From: Paragonimus westermani | Lineage: Eukaryota > Platyhelminthes > Trematoda > Plagiorchiida > Troglotrematidae | Assembly (NCBI GenBank): GCA_008508345.1 | Contig: QNGE01000103.1 | Location: 325,436 to 389,435, forward strand | Direction: 5' to 3' | Length of the DNA: 64,000 nucleotides | Shown here: positions 50,501-63,300 of the stretch, one piece after another | Position numbering within the stretch: the first letter of the stretch is position 1 | Layout of the letters: the number at the start of each line of letters is the position of its first letter | The notes under the pieces: generated by a model | The model's database searches: none | Told to the model about the DNA's origin: nothing | What the model saw: only the letters and a program-made list of their open reading frames with translations | Program-made: the position numbers and the translations under genes

Positions 50501-53079
50501 GGAATGGATATGTACAATCAAAATTGTGCAGTTAGCCAAATTAGCAATCACGCCTAGGCTCTAGCGTTATACATGACATGCACGAATACACAAATCTTCG
50601 TCTCATTTCAATGGGTTAATATATGAGGTAAGTAATGAACTGGGCAAGGTGGTGATGGTGGCGGTTCGAACTGGTGACAGATAGATGAGTGAGCGATTGA
50701 GATATCATGTGTATACTAGCCGGCCTTCAAATGTAATGAACAGAATGTGGTCAAGCAGTTCATATTGGATTCTAACGAACAGGTTAAATAAACAAGCAAG
50801 TTTTAAAAACAGCAAGAATCTCACACTTCAGCCAACGAGGCGGTAAAAATAAGATATTACTAATGATCGGCCTCTATACGATGGATTAGAAAAATACTGT
50901 TAACTTCACTACCATCTGCCATTATTCATGAGGCTACCGTCTTGGAACAAATTAAAGGGCAATTGATTACAGTCTAACAAACAGCACGGAAAGCCATCAG
51001 TGGATTAACTGCGTGATCAGGTTAGAGCAAATATTTTGTTACGTATCGTTGGCTGTTCCAATCTTGGTACTCAGGTGCCAGTTTAGGATGTGCGCCGCGA
51101 TTCGCGTGTGTAGTTCCCTTATTCTTAGGCATACACATACCCTTCCTCCATCCATCCGGTTGTCATATCCTGTACGTTATCGAAGATGACACACGGGGTA
51201 CTATTCAGTCATACATTTTACATAAACATTTGACTAAATTCAAATTCGTTCGTAAACAAAACCGCTTCAGTTTCTCAAGTTGTTTGCTTCTAGGGTTATA
51301 CAGGACGTAAACTTGGCAGATTTTGAAAGTCTGCGGGTCCGAAAAATTTTGAACGAAATATTTCTCATATCGAATTACGTTTAAACAAGCTTATAAAATT
51401 TATAGGTTTCAGATCCCCTCGCGAATGGTTGATCCAATGAAAGCACCGACTCTCAAAAATTGCACCGTTATGGAACGCCAGGTGCTGTAAGACTGGCAGC
51501 TGAAAATGTACTAGACAGCACAGGCAAGTTGCACATGTGAAGACTGTGTCTTCATGAGTCCACAGGAAAAGCCGAGTATATTGTAAGGCACCCAGAATTC
51601 TGATAGGAATGCCGACGATGAATCGAGTAAATGGCATACAACGCTGCTTACCAGTTAAAGAAGCAAGCTTTATTTGTGATTCTTAACAAGGGATGGGACG
51701 AGGTTTTATCAACTGGCTCTAAAAACCAAGCAGGAGAAAGTGTAGTGGGAACACTGAGATCCTTTGTAGTTTTAAAGATGTCATTTTCTAAAATACATCC
51801 AACTCATTGATTAGAATATCCTAGTGGAATGTGATTGCACTAAGCTGGACAACCCATTATATTCTTCAGTCTTGGTTCCGTGAACCACTTTATTCACGCC
51901 TTGAAAAAGAGCTGCTGCAAACAAATGTCGAGTCTTGGTGCTCCGCAGTTAGCAACTGAAGAATGGTTGACACCACTAAGAGGAGCAGTTTTCAGGAGGT
52001 GTCCAGAAGTTGGAAAACAGATGAGCTTGATGGATATATGTTAGCGACGGTTATGTTGACGATAGTTAGCGATCCTTCTGTGTGTTTATCACAATACGGT
52101 CGGGTCGCGGACTTTTCTGCTGTTCCTCCAAAATTGTTTGATGAAACGAGAATTTACTTGTACCTCACAATTAACTAGGGAGTTTTTCTCTCCGCTTTGT
52201 TTGCATCACGTGTGCAAGAGGAGGTAGCAGATCTCAACGTTTGCCGGCGTTCACAGTACTCCATGGTATCACCCCGTTCTTGCCGGTAGCGTAGACCACA
52301 CACTACCGCCGTCGCTGGCTGGAGAGGTATCCGGTTTCCTTTGATTGTGTAGCGAAACTTAGAGCAGCAGAACGCAACATCACTTACGCACACATACTGT
52401 CACGCAGAAGATGCTCCCAGACATCCTTTGAGTAGAACAGAGGTTGTGCAGTATGGAACAAAACGGTGGCCTGATACGGTTAGCCACTTGCATGTGAAGA
52501 AGGCGCACATGCACGAATACTTGCACATGTTCATAACACGTATATAGACGCATAAATATGCATACGCAAGAATACACTCAGACACGCTTAAGGGTAACCG
52601 ATAGCTTGGAATTCGTTTTGTGGGGACGTGTTCAGGCTGACTAGTGAACTCACAATGGTGTACGAGCTTCTGTTATCCTATTGTTAAAACGACTGTGTTA
52701 AGTTCAGTTTGGACCATGTGGTGAACAGTCGGCTTACGAATGGACCTAGTAAGGTAGATGGACCTATCGGTCCTGAAGCTTAACTGAAAAACCGTCAAGT
52801 TAAACGGCAGATGGTGAGTGTGTCAGTTCAGCTAGATGACTGTCCACTGAGTAACTGATCATACTGTCCAACAGCTATCGTTCAAGTGAACCATAGTCAA
52901 GACAGGCTAAACTGTCTCAATAAGTTTACCCAAAAGTTGAGCGATCCTTATACAATATGAATCTATGTGGACCCACTTGCTCGAATGATCTTCGTAACAC
53001 TCGGTTGACGATCCCAGTCTTGCTTTTGTCAGTCTGAAAGTAGATGCACGTGTCCATACACATGTAGGTTTTGAACTAA
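41501..53079. other. No supported gene; non-coding DNA
   Basis: The longest open frames are 157 codons (46797-47270, plus) and 128 codons (43689-44075, plus). For this length and base composition a maximum near 150 codons is about what chance gives, and neither shows a domain. A CA-rich patch (45.87-45.98 kb) and the short repeat at 46.7 kb are the only structure noted. Confidence 0.55.
46712..46778. repeat. Short dispersed repeat (partner 31205-31275)
   Basis: Second copy in the same orientation, with GGGATGGGGAAATTTACTAA at the head and CATTCAACATCAAGGTGCC in the core. Confidence 0.45.
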
Positions 53080-53290
53080 CCTATCGATTGGCTAACCAGC
53101 CTTCGACGACTGGACACGAACGCCTCACTCACACACCTCCTGGTCTTAGTCCGCCAGGCTTATAATGGATGCGTAGTGTGCGGGTGAAGCCACAATTGGT
53201 GCAGCGCATGCGACTTGTAATGACGGTTGGACGCAAGTATCCTTTGGCTCTGGTCGCTGTAACAGGCTAATCCGAAACAGGTGTCGCCAA
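53080..53290. repeat. Dispersed repeat family 2, copy 2 (partner 18185-18410)
   Basis: GGCTAACCAGCCTTCGACGA, GAAGCCACAATTGGTG, TATCCTTTGGCTCTGGTCGC and GGCTAATCCGAAACAGGTG follow the order of the 18.2-18.4 kb copy in the same orientation. Confidence 0.6.
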
Positions 53291-56200
53291 ATACATACGT
53301 ACTCTTGGGATGCGTGGTGCAGAGTTTTGTTCTACGCTACACGCGATACAGTACGAGCATTCGATGTACATAGTGGTCTGTACCGAGCTGTGAATCAATT
53401 TCAGAAAGGTATGAAAAATGGCTGTCGTGGATTCATATTTGCTCCTGTCATTGGGGTTTTGCAAACCTGTACTTGACCTGTATTTACGAGGCTGAAAAAT
53501 CGGTATTCTCATTAATGATAAAGTTCACAGGACTGATGGCCCTCAACACGAATGGCTCAGATATGACTATCGTCCCACCAACCCTACACGGTGAATCCGA
53601 ACAGGAACAAACCCGGTCTCTTTGACTTGCTTGTATGAGTGTAAGCGTCACGAAATAAACGTGTCATTTCGTTTATTGTGCACTCTGATCAAAGTCGACA
53701 TATGCAGATACATTGAGATAAACTTTTCCAGCAGAAACAACTGAACTCAGACAGGTCGTCTGTTGGGTAACGTGTTCACCGGATTGCAAGCAATACTCGT
53801 AAGATTGGCAGTTTAGAGAATCGCATTTTGGAGACTGTACCACCCAGTGTACCCGTCTCTACTCCAAATCAGCCTAGCAAGACACATTAGATCAGTGCAT
53901 AACAGTGGCAATTTCAGCAAGTGAGTTTCAAAAAGCTGAAACTAATGGTGCGTTTCAAAGTAAGCTACGGTACAAAAGTCAGTCCATGCGATGGGAACAT
54001 GAAGTTGTTCATGCTGGTTAACCCTGATCATTAAAGATGGCACAGTGTGGTTCGTATGACTGATGTGTCAGTTCAGCGTTTTATTTCAGACAATCACAGG
54101 GGTAACGATGTGGCTTAGGAGTTCATCGACCACGTTCAGCCGGTTTTGACGAGTTATTGGTTCCAATGCAATTTCGTATTAGATGTTAAGTAATGAACCA
54201 TAAACCACGGTCCCCATAAATTCTGAACCGGCCACAGGTTAGCGTTTTGCAGCTGAACAAAAATAGCCGGACGCGCTTGTTTGTTGTACGCTGTTGGACA
54301 GAATATTCGATAGGAGCAGTTAATACCTGTTTGTTAGTTATGAGGTGATATGAAAGGAATACGGTTGTCATTTGTCGAAAAGCAGAATTTGGCGATTGAA
54401 TGCAACGTAGAGGACGGACATATGCGCAGCGGTTTCGTCAGAGGAAGTTGAGTAAACGTGTATGCATCGAGAAACAGAGACCATTGTTGTAATAACGACA
54501 TGAATATTCTCACATTTTAAAGCGATAATGAGTTGTTCCTTGCATGAACTGCTAAACCGTATGAAATGAGCAGGGAAATAGAAGTATTTCCCTTTTTGTA
54601 AGTAGGCAGGTGGAACTAACATCATTGCTACCTGTATGGTGATTTGTGCTTCTGAACAAAAACATTTTTGATATACCGCGTTTATACTGATCCGATGAGG
54701 TTTCTAATGAAGCCTCAGTAGATCTGGTCCCCAGATGACTGCACGCTGGATGTATTATAAGTCTATGTGTGTTAACAAACAAATTACCTACGTAAGGTGA
54801 TCAGCATCAATAGCAAAAATTGTCACTGATGTTCGGACGATACGGACTATCATGCAATGTTTGTCTTATTTCAGCCGGCGAATGATCGTTCGAGAGAAAC
54901 TAGGTCATCAAAAGAAAACCGTACGTAATTTGTTCATAATGGTGACATGTAAGCTACAGGGAATCTTTTGCCCTTTAACAAAATGGTCCATTAATTTGTT
55001 TGAATGCTTACAATCATACCATTTACTTTCTTCCTGTGTTTTATACTTACTTTCTCAAAAGATGGGATTGTACATAATGAGCAGTTAAAACTGAACAAAC
55101 GTGTACGTGTGTGATTCTTTTTTCAAGGTCTCATAGTGAATACACTGGAAATTAGTTTGGTAAGCGTTCAAACCAGAACGTCAAACCAGTAGGGTTTAGG
55201 TAAAGTTTGGAAATGAAAATTCTTTTTTGCAACCCAATAAATATATCGCCATTACTTCAGTGTTAGAGAATTGCGTCACACTACAACAATTTACGGGGCC
55301 GTTTACTGTTTGCAGTTGTGGCAGCTATCTGCAACATATCACGTTTCTGAAGACATCGCTAGATTCGAACCGAGGCGTGTACTTACTTGTGCAATATGAC
55401 GGTAGAACAACCCCCCAAAAACCAACTAAAAAGGTACTTTTAGTATTCAGGGGCACCACAATTTTTTCCCCAAGGGATTTTGGTGATGTTAAATTTTTTT
55501 ATCATAATTGATATAAGTGACGGGCGAGTTGAAATCAACTGGCTCACAACGGAATTTCGACCATATATTTGGCTTTGAGGTCCTTCACAAAGGACTCAAT
55601 GCTCTCATTAGCAGTCTCACTGTGAGTGGCAAATCACAAAAGTCATTAATGTACCGCATTATTTAAACGGTCTCAGAAAGGGTCATTGGGTTATACTGCA
55701 CGAACTGAAGATCGTATTGTTAATGTGAAAGAGGCTCAGGAGTAAACAAGGTTTAAAAATTTTATCTTGCAAATAGTGTGAGACTTTGCAGGAACTAGGT
55801 TCCAGCAGGGCAGGTTAACCGGCGTGGGGTTAATTTTCGCAAACCTGCGAGTTAAAACAACTGACTTCTACTGGCCGTATTACCTTTTCGTTCGTTGTAA
55901 CCTAAAAATGTATCAAGTTCCTTAAATTCAAATACATACTTTTAATTTCTCCGTTTTGCTTGTTTCTATCTTCGCCGAAATCTTCAATGTCCCAGGTCAT
56001 TCTCATATATACTTGCCGAAGTTATTGCTTCCCGTACTGAACAATCATCCTTCGCGATAAAATGATATTAGCTGCCACTAACGGCATATAGGTTCGGTAT
56101 ATTGCATTTATGTTTACCGATGAGCAATGCGGTTGTTGTGTACAGAACATGAACACCAATCCAAAGTGGTTTAGGTTTTCATATACAGACTGATTTTATG

Positions 56201-56397
56201 CGCCAGTCCTCTTCTAAAAAAGGCACTAAGATCAGTAATGCACACTCTTGCCAAGTCCGGGAGGTGGGCTTAATCTAGGTTTCACTGAGGAATCCGCATT
56301 GACTGCTGACCTACTGGTTTCATATTGGATGTGATCATATTCTTTTATCTAACCAGCTGACCACAATCCATTGTGTGTTTATGTACTGAGGTTGGCA

Positions 56398-56465
56398 GGT
56401 CACTTCTAGGATGGACACAGTAACTGTCTTGTTAATTACAGCCAACGATCCCACACTCAATTCTT
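56398..56465. repeat. Short dispersed repeat (partner 12738-12805)
   Basis: Second copy of the TGTCTTGTTAA-containing repeat, same orientation, roughly 75% similar by eye. Confidence 0.5.
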
Positions 56466-57119
56466 AATAAACTGAGCCTAGTCCAAATGAGCTTGTTGAA
56501 TGATGTTTATGTCACTGGTGGATTGTGAGAGTTCGGTTGTATAACATAACTTTTCATTGATCACACAACGTTCAAACGTCGTGGTTAGCATTCACATGTC
56601 AGTTCTCGATTAACCATCAGACTGTTCGTTTCTAACTGTTTTCATGTAGATTTAAAACACTTGCTAAAATGAAGGTACTGTCTAGTGTTTTTTTAAATCG
56701 CGGACAAACTTTTCCCTGTCTTGTTGTCCCGCGTATGGTGTATGTGTCCTAACATATAACTATAGCTGACTTGAAAGGTTGTCCTGTCTCTCTGTAGGTA
56801 CGTCAGCCAATGCAAACTATGAACATTTCATTATAACTAATGGTCTTTGAAATTGATGGATGGTGTTATGACTATACCGTGCTGACATACAGCAAACAGA
56901 CACAACAGCATGGGCTCCAAACAGCAGACAGTGTCAGTTCAGTTCAGCGTGTAGGGCTGGAAAAAATGGTTGTTATTGTGTGGTTCACGCTACAGTTTTC
57001 AGCACTGTGGTTCCTGGTTGTGTTGACAACATCCATCCACATCTGGTCACATCTTGAGCATTTGGACAAGATTTCCAGCTGTTACATTCTGGATGTAAGT
57101 ACATGTTCCGTACTTTGCT

Positions 57120-57235
57120 CATTGGTTAAGGTTCCTCAGTAGTGCATATCTTCGCCAGCGATCTAGGTTATCATGAGGCGGCCACAAGGACCACTGTATT
57201 GCCGGTTTCAACTTCAACAAAACTGAACAATCATA
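57120..57235. repeat. Dispersed repeat, partial third copy
   Basis: The segment TTCCTCAGTAGTGCATATCT..GCCAGCG..ATGAGGCGGCCAC resembles 60030-60145 (GTCAGTAGTGTATATGCTTGCCAGAG..ATGAGGCAACCAT). Similarity is clear over about 100 bases. Confidence 0.5.
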
Positions 57236-59412
57236 CTTGATTGACTAAGCAGTTCAACGAATTTTATGATGTCGACTTTGGGGAGATGTTCTATTTTTGG
57301 AATTATCCAGTGGAATTAGTAAAAGGTTTACTGTATCATCTCCAGAGGTATTCGGACATTCTCCGCAATAATCAAGGGTGAAGGCATCCGGGAGCTTACA
57401 TGTGATAATTCGGCTTTTCACATATAAACCAGTCTCAATCTGTAGAAGACAGTTAAGCAAACACAAACTAAAATCCCAATTGGTGCGAACGAGTCGAACG
57501 CTGTGGTAGAATCGTATACACACGGAAGGATCGCTTTGTCTCAGCCAGGTCATCAAAACAGGCCATCCTTGAAAACGAAATATACATTCTACCGTCTCAT
57601 GCAGTTCATGCAAAAACGGGCAGGTGAGTTCAACGACTCCACCCTAAAACAGTATGCAACTGCTGTGCGTCGTGCCAGGAGTGAACGAGAGACGAGTTCA
57701 ACAGGGAGCGGTGATTGCTTACCCGGATGAGATGCCAAGAGTTTTGGAGTTCCACTCACATAGCTGTATATCTTACTCAAAACCGACCAATGGCATTATA
57801 GTTGAGATGACTGTACTTGAGCAATTCTACTCAAAATTATACAGGTGATAACCAGGATATTGCAGATGAATAGTTGCATCTGACGGCTTGCAACCAGAGG
57901 CTGTTACTTCGCGTGAAGTTGCAGATCTTGTCTGTTTACTAAGATGCATCCTAAGCCAGACCCTCTTCAACTCGCAGGTACTGCATCCAGCACACAAATC
58001 TCAGTCCGGTGCCAAGTTGAGTAGGCCTTCCAGTCCACCCGAGTGTTTCGCATTCAAATAGCATCCTTCCTGGTATCCAAGAGACGATCATGAAAACCGA
58101 CTATTAATTTCAACTGGGCATAAATGTAGCTCTTGTTCCATTGCAATGATTCCAGCAAATACAGTGTGGTGTCAAGTGTTGTAGCAAGATTAGATTTGCG
58201 CCTATAATGTTTCCATATCAAGTTTTCTTGAGGACGTATTTATTTGTCCCCGTAACCCTATTGCATGAATCGATGTCAATTTAAGATGGTTCGAGTGACT
58301 TCCCGTCAGGATTTCTAAAATCGCCTAAACAGAATGATCCATCTCAGCAAGAAGGAGCCTGGTGTAAAAATTGGTTTACGGCACCAGACTTTCCACCCTG
58401 TTTGACGACATATACAACAAACATTTCCATCAGTTGAAATCAGCGCACATATCTAAGGCGACAATTTTTTCACTAAAAACATGTTTTTTTCTGTCTGCAC
58501 CGCATCATACCTTTGTAATATTTCAGTATCTTCCGACTATGATGGTTCCGCGGTGCTCACTGACTCAACGAAGCTGGAATGGCCGTTAGTGTTGTGACTT
58601 GGTTATGCTTTAAATGTTTCCATTCTATTCCCAGTGGGACTAGCCTGAATCATTTAGTATAAACCGCTATGGAATAAAATCCCGGAAACCCGTTATGCCA
58701 TCCTAAATTGACATCGAATCACGTAAAATTTGTACGCGAACTTTCTCAAATGAAAAGGACAGAATGACGGTCAGTTAAACAGACCAGTCAAAAGTTCATC
58801 TGAGTGTGACCGTAACAATCAAATGCGGGTGATTATCTTGTTTCACCAATGTAACCATATGCATTGTGCATATCTGACGTTTTTAGCGAATTGGACGGGA
58901 AGTCATTTTACAGGTCCATACGGTTTACTCTGTTTGATAGCCGTAAAACGGTACTCTGTATATTTGATGGATCTGTTGTAGAGGCCGCGCATAAATAGGA
59001 TGTTCCTCATTGTCAGATGCCCAAATTACCAATGCGTTCAGACGCTGTTTGTGAGGGTAGACTAAACAAATTTTGGATACAGTCTGTGGTGTAATTTGAT
59101 ATAACCGGAACATGGGATGTTCGTTCTGAAAGGTCCACCGATGGGCTGTGTGTCCATTACCTTCTTCCTCTACCACTCGTAGCGTCAACCAACACCTGCT
59201 GTCCTGTCTTGCAAGCATGTTACATAAACGACACCAGACGGCACGACAGTTTTACCCCTTACTTCGTTCCTGTGTGCTCATTTGGGTGTGTGTGTGCGCG
59301 CACCTGGACGATTGATGACATCCTGGACCACGCGTCCCGTTTCCTGCCCTAGTGTATTTCACCGATGCCATCATCCGAATCCTCGTGAGGACAAACTGAA
59401 TGGCATGGTGAA

Positions 59413-59423
59413 GGGGGGGGGGG
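59413..59423. repeat. Poly-G run (11 G)
   Basis: Eleven consecutive G on the plus strand. Such runs are prone to length errors in sequencing and to slippage. Confidence 0.9.
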
Positions 59424-59959
59424 TTCAGGCAGCGAATTGTCAAACGTTAGAATACACAGCGTGGTTTAGGGAAAAGGACTGTGCACTACAGGCATGTGCA
59501 ATATATCCGATACTCGATACATTCAACCTAGTAAACACAAACAATGGTGGATCTACAGGAACAAACATACAGACAAACCAACAAACATTGGATTTTCCAT
59601 GTGCCTTGATAGGTTTTTGAAAGTACCACTTTACTTATTGGATACGTAACTATTCTCTGCATAACATGCTGCAACAGTCTAGAAAATGCGGTCCTGATTA
59701 GTGAAAATATCAAAAGCATTCACAAATCCGTAACCATGATATGTATTGGATGGAAAAGCTGCAACCTAATAGGCAGCCAGATTACATATATATACGATTC
59801 TTTTTCTCACTGCCTTCACTATGTTCACGCTTAGTCCGCTTTTCCGATTCCGTTCCGAATTCTGATCATTACCCTTTTCAGCATTCCCATCCTTATTACT
59901 GGCAACCAGTGAGAGAATTTGGATTTCATACGGATTGCACCTCACTCACAAGGGACCGC

Positions 59960-60190
59960 AGCTCTCGCATTCCCATAAACCTCTCAGTAGACTCCTTTCG
60001 AAAAGATACCTTAGATTTCTATCTTACTGGACCTTGTCAGTAGTGTATATGCTTGCCAGAGCCTTGACTAGAACTCCGACCATACTTTCATGAGGCAACC
60101 ATTTTGACCACCGCGCCAGGGACTTCATATTAAGTACGATTGAAACATCATATGTGAAAGTTTAACCACATTCGCTTGTGAGTAATGCTA
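59960..60190. repeat. Dispersed repeat, copy 2 (partner 18890-19110)
   Basis: Carries CGCAGCTCTCGCATTCCC, CTTTCGAAAAGAT, CTTGCCAGAGCC, GAGGCAACCATTTTGACC and GTGAGTAAT in the order found at 18890-19110. Part of the middle section (GAGGC.. CC.. GACC) also recurs near 57120-57230. Confidence 0.6.
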
Positions 60191-60300
60191 TGATTGCCCT
60201 GCCGTGGCAGGGATATACACTATCGACGAGCTCTAACGAAAACAAAGCTCGAGTCTGCTGTTTCTTTTCGAAAATCGGTGGGAATGCGAAAGCCGTGGTC
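60190..60300 (+). repeat. SINE-like repeat copy C
   Basis: GCCGTGGCAGGG..ATCGACGAGCTCTAACGAAAA, then CTCGAGTCTGCTGTTTCTTTTCGAAAA, matching copies A and B. It sits directly after the dispersed repeat at 59960-60190, which carries an inverted piece of the same CTTTCGAAA end. Confidence 0.5.
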
Positions 60301-63300
60301 AGTTGTATGTGGTGTTCAAACTGTATTCTCATCTTCATCCGCAGTGACATAGTTTTCTCAGTTCCTGAAGCAGAAGGTTTATCGTTCTTTCCATAGGATA
60401 TGGTGGAAAATACAAACCTGTTAATAGTGTGCGACGGTATGCAATTAGGTGTTTGACTGTTGAACAGTACCCAATAACTCGATTGACAACAATGTGGTAT
60501 TCACGGTCTAGTTGAGTCCACTGGATCAGACACAAGTCATCACATAGCTTACCCCCTTGTGACGCAATGCAAACCACGACGGCCAAAGTGAATATGGATG
60601 CAGGTATGGGTTTGAGTTGCTTTATTCGGCAAACCAGTTACCACGAAGTGTAGGACCACACGTGTGTGGAAGACTGCACCTCGTCAACTCGAACAAATGT
60701 GGCTTTACAATACCTATGTAAAGCAGTTTCATTGGCCGCTCCCAAGAAAGTTCAAGTGGCTAGCATTGAGAAAGTGCATTTTCTTCTAGTGGGCATTCGG
60801 ATACAGAAGTCTGATCAGCATTTAATTCGATAGTTGGACGGGCGCTACGCCTATATCCGTATAACTTTTGTAATCACTCATCACACATAGAGTTGGCTGT
60901 CAGTGAATTTGTGCTTTTCGCCAAGGGTATGGGTGTAAGCCTTAAGAGTAGTACTCAGGGGTGCACTCCATTTTAGCATATATCAGTTCCATTATTCTCA
61001 TAATAGCCGGTTTCTTGGCCAACATGTTTAATGTTTACGTGCATATACAGGAAGTTAACGAGATCATATCTTCAAATACACGTGAGAATATGGATCGGTA
61101 GAATTAAAAACAAAATTGAACAATGGAAACCAGATTTAGTTGAAGTGCACACTGCAGACATTTGATGACGATTGCTTGTCCGTCCGGTTAGTAAAGACCA
61201 ACAAAGCAAGAGATATTCACAGGCATGATTAGGGGCAACGTTCGGTGGTAACTAGTTTAAGTTAGTTATGAGAAGGTTTATATATTTTTAATCGTTTGGG
61301 TTTGTTTGATGTATGAACAGTATGTAGGCTGGTCGAAATTGGAATTGTTGTTTCCATAGAGGGGTTAGAAAATGACTGGTTTTCGACGTCAAAACAACAG
61401 TCTCAGAGTCTAAGTCACGAAGTCCCAGATACGGGAGCACTATCTTCGTGAAAATTGATTAGACTAGTTTAGTCGCAACTCATTCAAGCTGTTGTGATAA
61501 GGAATGTGCATGACGGCGTCTAACAGTATTGCTTGTCAGTAGAACACTTGAAGATTTGCAATGAATCACAACGATATCCAGATTCGTAACCCTCGGTCTC
61601 GTAAGTTGGACAGTGAAACCCTATAGGTAATTGAAGGTCAATCCACAGGTTACGCTTTCATCAGGACATAAACTTTTATTGGCCGAAAGAATCATTGATT
61701 AAACGCACATGTGTGGCGAACTACAGCGTTAATGGAAGCCTGAACAATGGCAAGGAACCAATTGTGATGGACAAATTCTGCTGACTGAACCATTTATCTG
61801 TTGCGAATGGCTGGTGACTTTATTCCAAGTTGGCATATTGATTACAGGACTGGAGGTGACAAAATAAACGAAGTGCGATACAAAATTAACGTTCAACCAA
61901 GGCTGATCATTCGTGGTACTGTCGGCCGAAGTTAAAATTGTGTGGACTAGGACAGAACATTCTGCCGCCTCAGATTTCCGACAGTTTTGGGAACGACAGA
62001 TGAGCAAGTTGATTCAGTTGACCAATTCAAGGTACGGTTATGTAATCAGGACGCCAAAGTACTTGCCTATAGCAGGGTCATGCTTAATCACATTTATTCT
62101 CAAGAGCTGTTTGTACCAAAATGGCTGAGACGACCTACAAAAATCCCACGGTCTTGATTACATATTACTTTCTGCAAGTACATGTGAGTCCATTCACTGT
62201 TTATCTACATGTATCTGATTTAGACAGTCCGTATGTTTTGCGTTCGCTGTTATTTATAGTAAGCAAAACGCTAACACACTGCAATACACATGCCCTCCTT
62301 CCGCTTCGGAGAAGCTGCTAAAAGGAACCTAGTGTTTTAAGTTTGAGACCCGACGGTTCGTGTTCAAAAGCTTTAGTGAAACGCGTGCAAGGAGTTGGTG
62401 AACAACAGATAAATGTATACAACTTAGCTCCAAAATATAGCATTCTGTCTTTTCACTATGTCTACCACAGCTTTTTCTGAGAAGACCTGTTTTTTAAATA
62501 GACTTGTAAAAAGCGACAACTTTTACGATGAATATCATCTTATTCCACATAGCTCAGGTAGGCTATAAACTCAATAAATGGAGTAAAACATGAGGGTCCA
62601 ACAAGTATAAGATTATTCAAGATGTTATGAAACTATTGAAAGCCAACCTAGTCCGTGCCGTCGATTCCCTTTCAGAAGTTCAGCACAACGTCCATTCATC
62701 GTGTTGCTCAAACCTCGTAACTGCAACGTGGTAAAAATGCAGAGTTCCCGAACAGAATGAGTGCCGTACCCGCGAACTCATTAATCTGGAAAAGAACCTA
62801 GCTTTAAGCTTATCAGAACTCCATAATTTGGTGGCCATTAAGAACGGTCATGTCGTCTCAGCAGTGCATATACGCCCGATGTCCTGCTAACGAAATTTAA
62901 CGGAATTCAGTGTTGACACTTTCCCTGGTTTCACCTAACAAGGTTACAGAGATATCTTGGGAATATTCATTAACACTCTAAACGTACATCGTCGGTGACA
63001 AACAATAAGCCAGAGATCACACACGTTGACCGTGTAATGATCTAGGCGGTTTTACTGGGATTAAAATGTTAAGATTGGTGTTATCGGTGTTATCGGTGTT
63101 ATCGCAGTCTACTGAATGTATGAGCACTTTCGTGTTTTCATAAGACATGAGAACACAAACCGCTTACCGCTACGTCAGCACACTGAAAGTATCCTGACTG
63201 TCTTGTAGCCTTGTTTTTATTCGATGAAAAATACATAGGAACTATTAGCTAACTGCATATATTACAGCAGTCAAACAGATAAATCAAAGAGGCGAATTCG

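Larger units (their letters stand above)
53291..59959. other. No supported gene; non-coding DNA with repeat pieces
   Basis: Holds short repeats at 56.4 and 57.1 kb and the poly-G run at 59.4 kb. Open frames at 57254-57613 (minus), 57503-57730 (plus) and 58925-59218 (minus) have plausible splice-like edges or a gene-like composition but no recognised domain; the first two are discussed as findings. Confidence 0.5.

Noticed and set aside
51365..51637. Minus-strand frame with a CATC...HLAFH pattern that might be a C2H2 finger
   Set aside because: The spacing is 13 instead of 12 residues, the hydrophobic core positions do not fit and no good splice sites flank it.
58925..59218. 97-codon minus-strand frame with a gene-like peptide (HRWTFQNEHPMFRLYQ...)
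   Set aside because: No family could be named and no clear splice borders were found, so it is not listed as coding; a protein search would decide.
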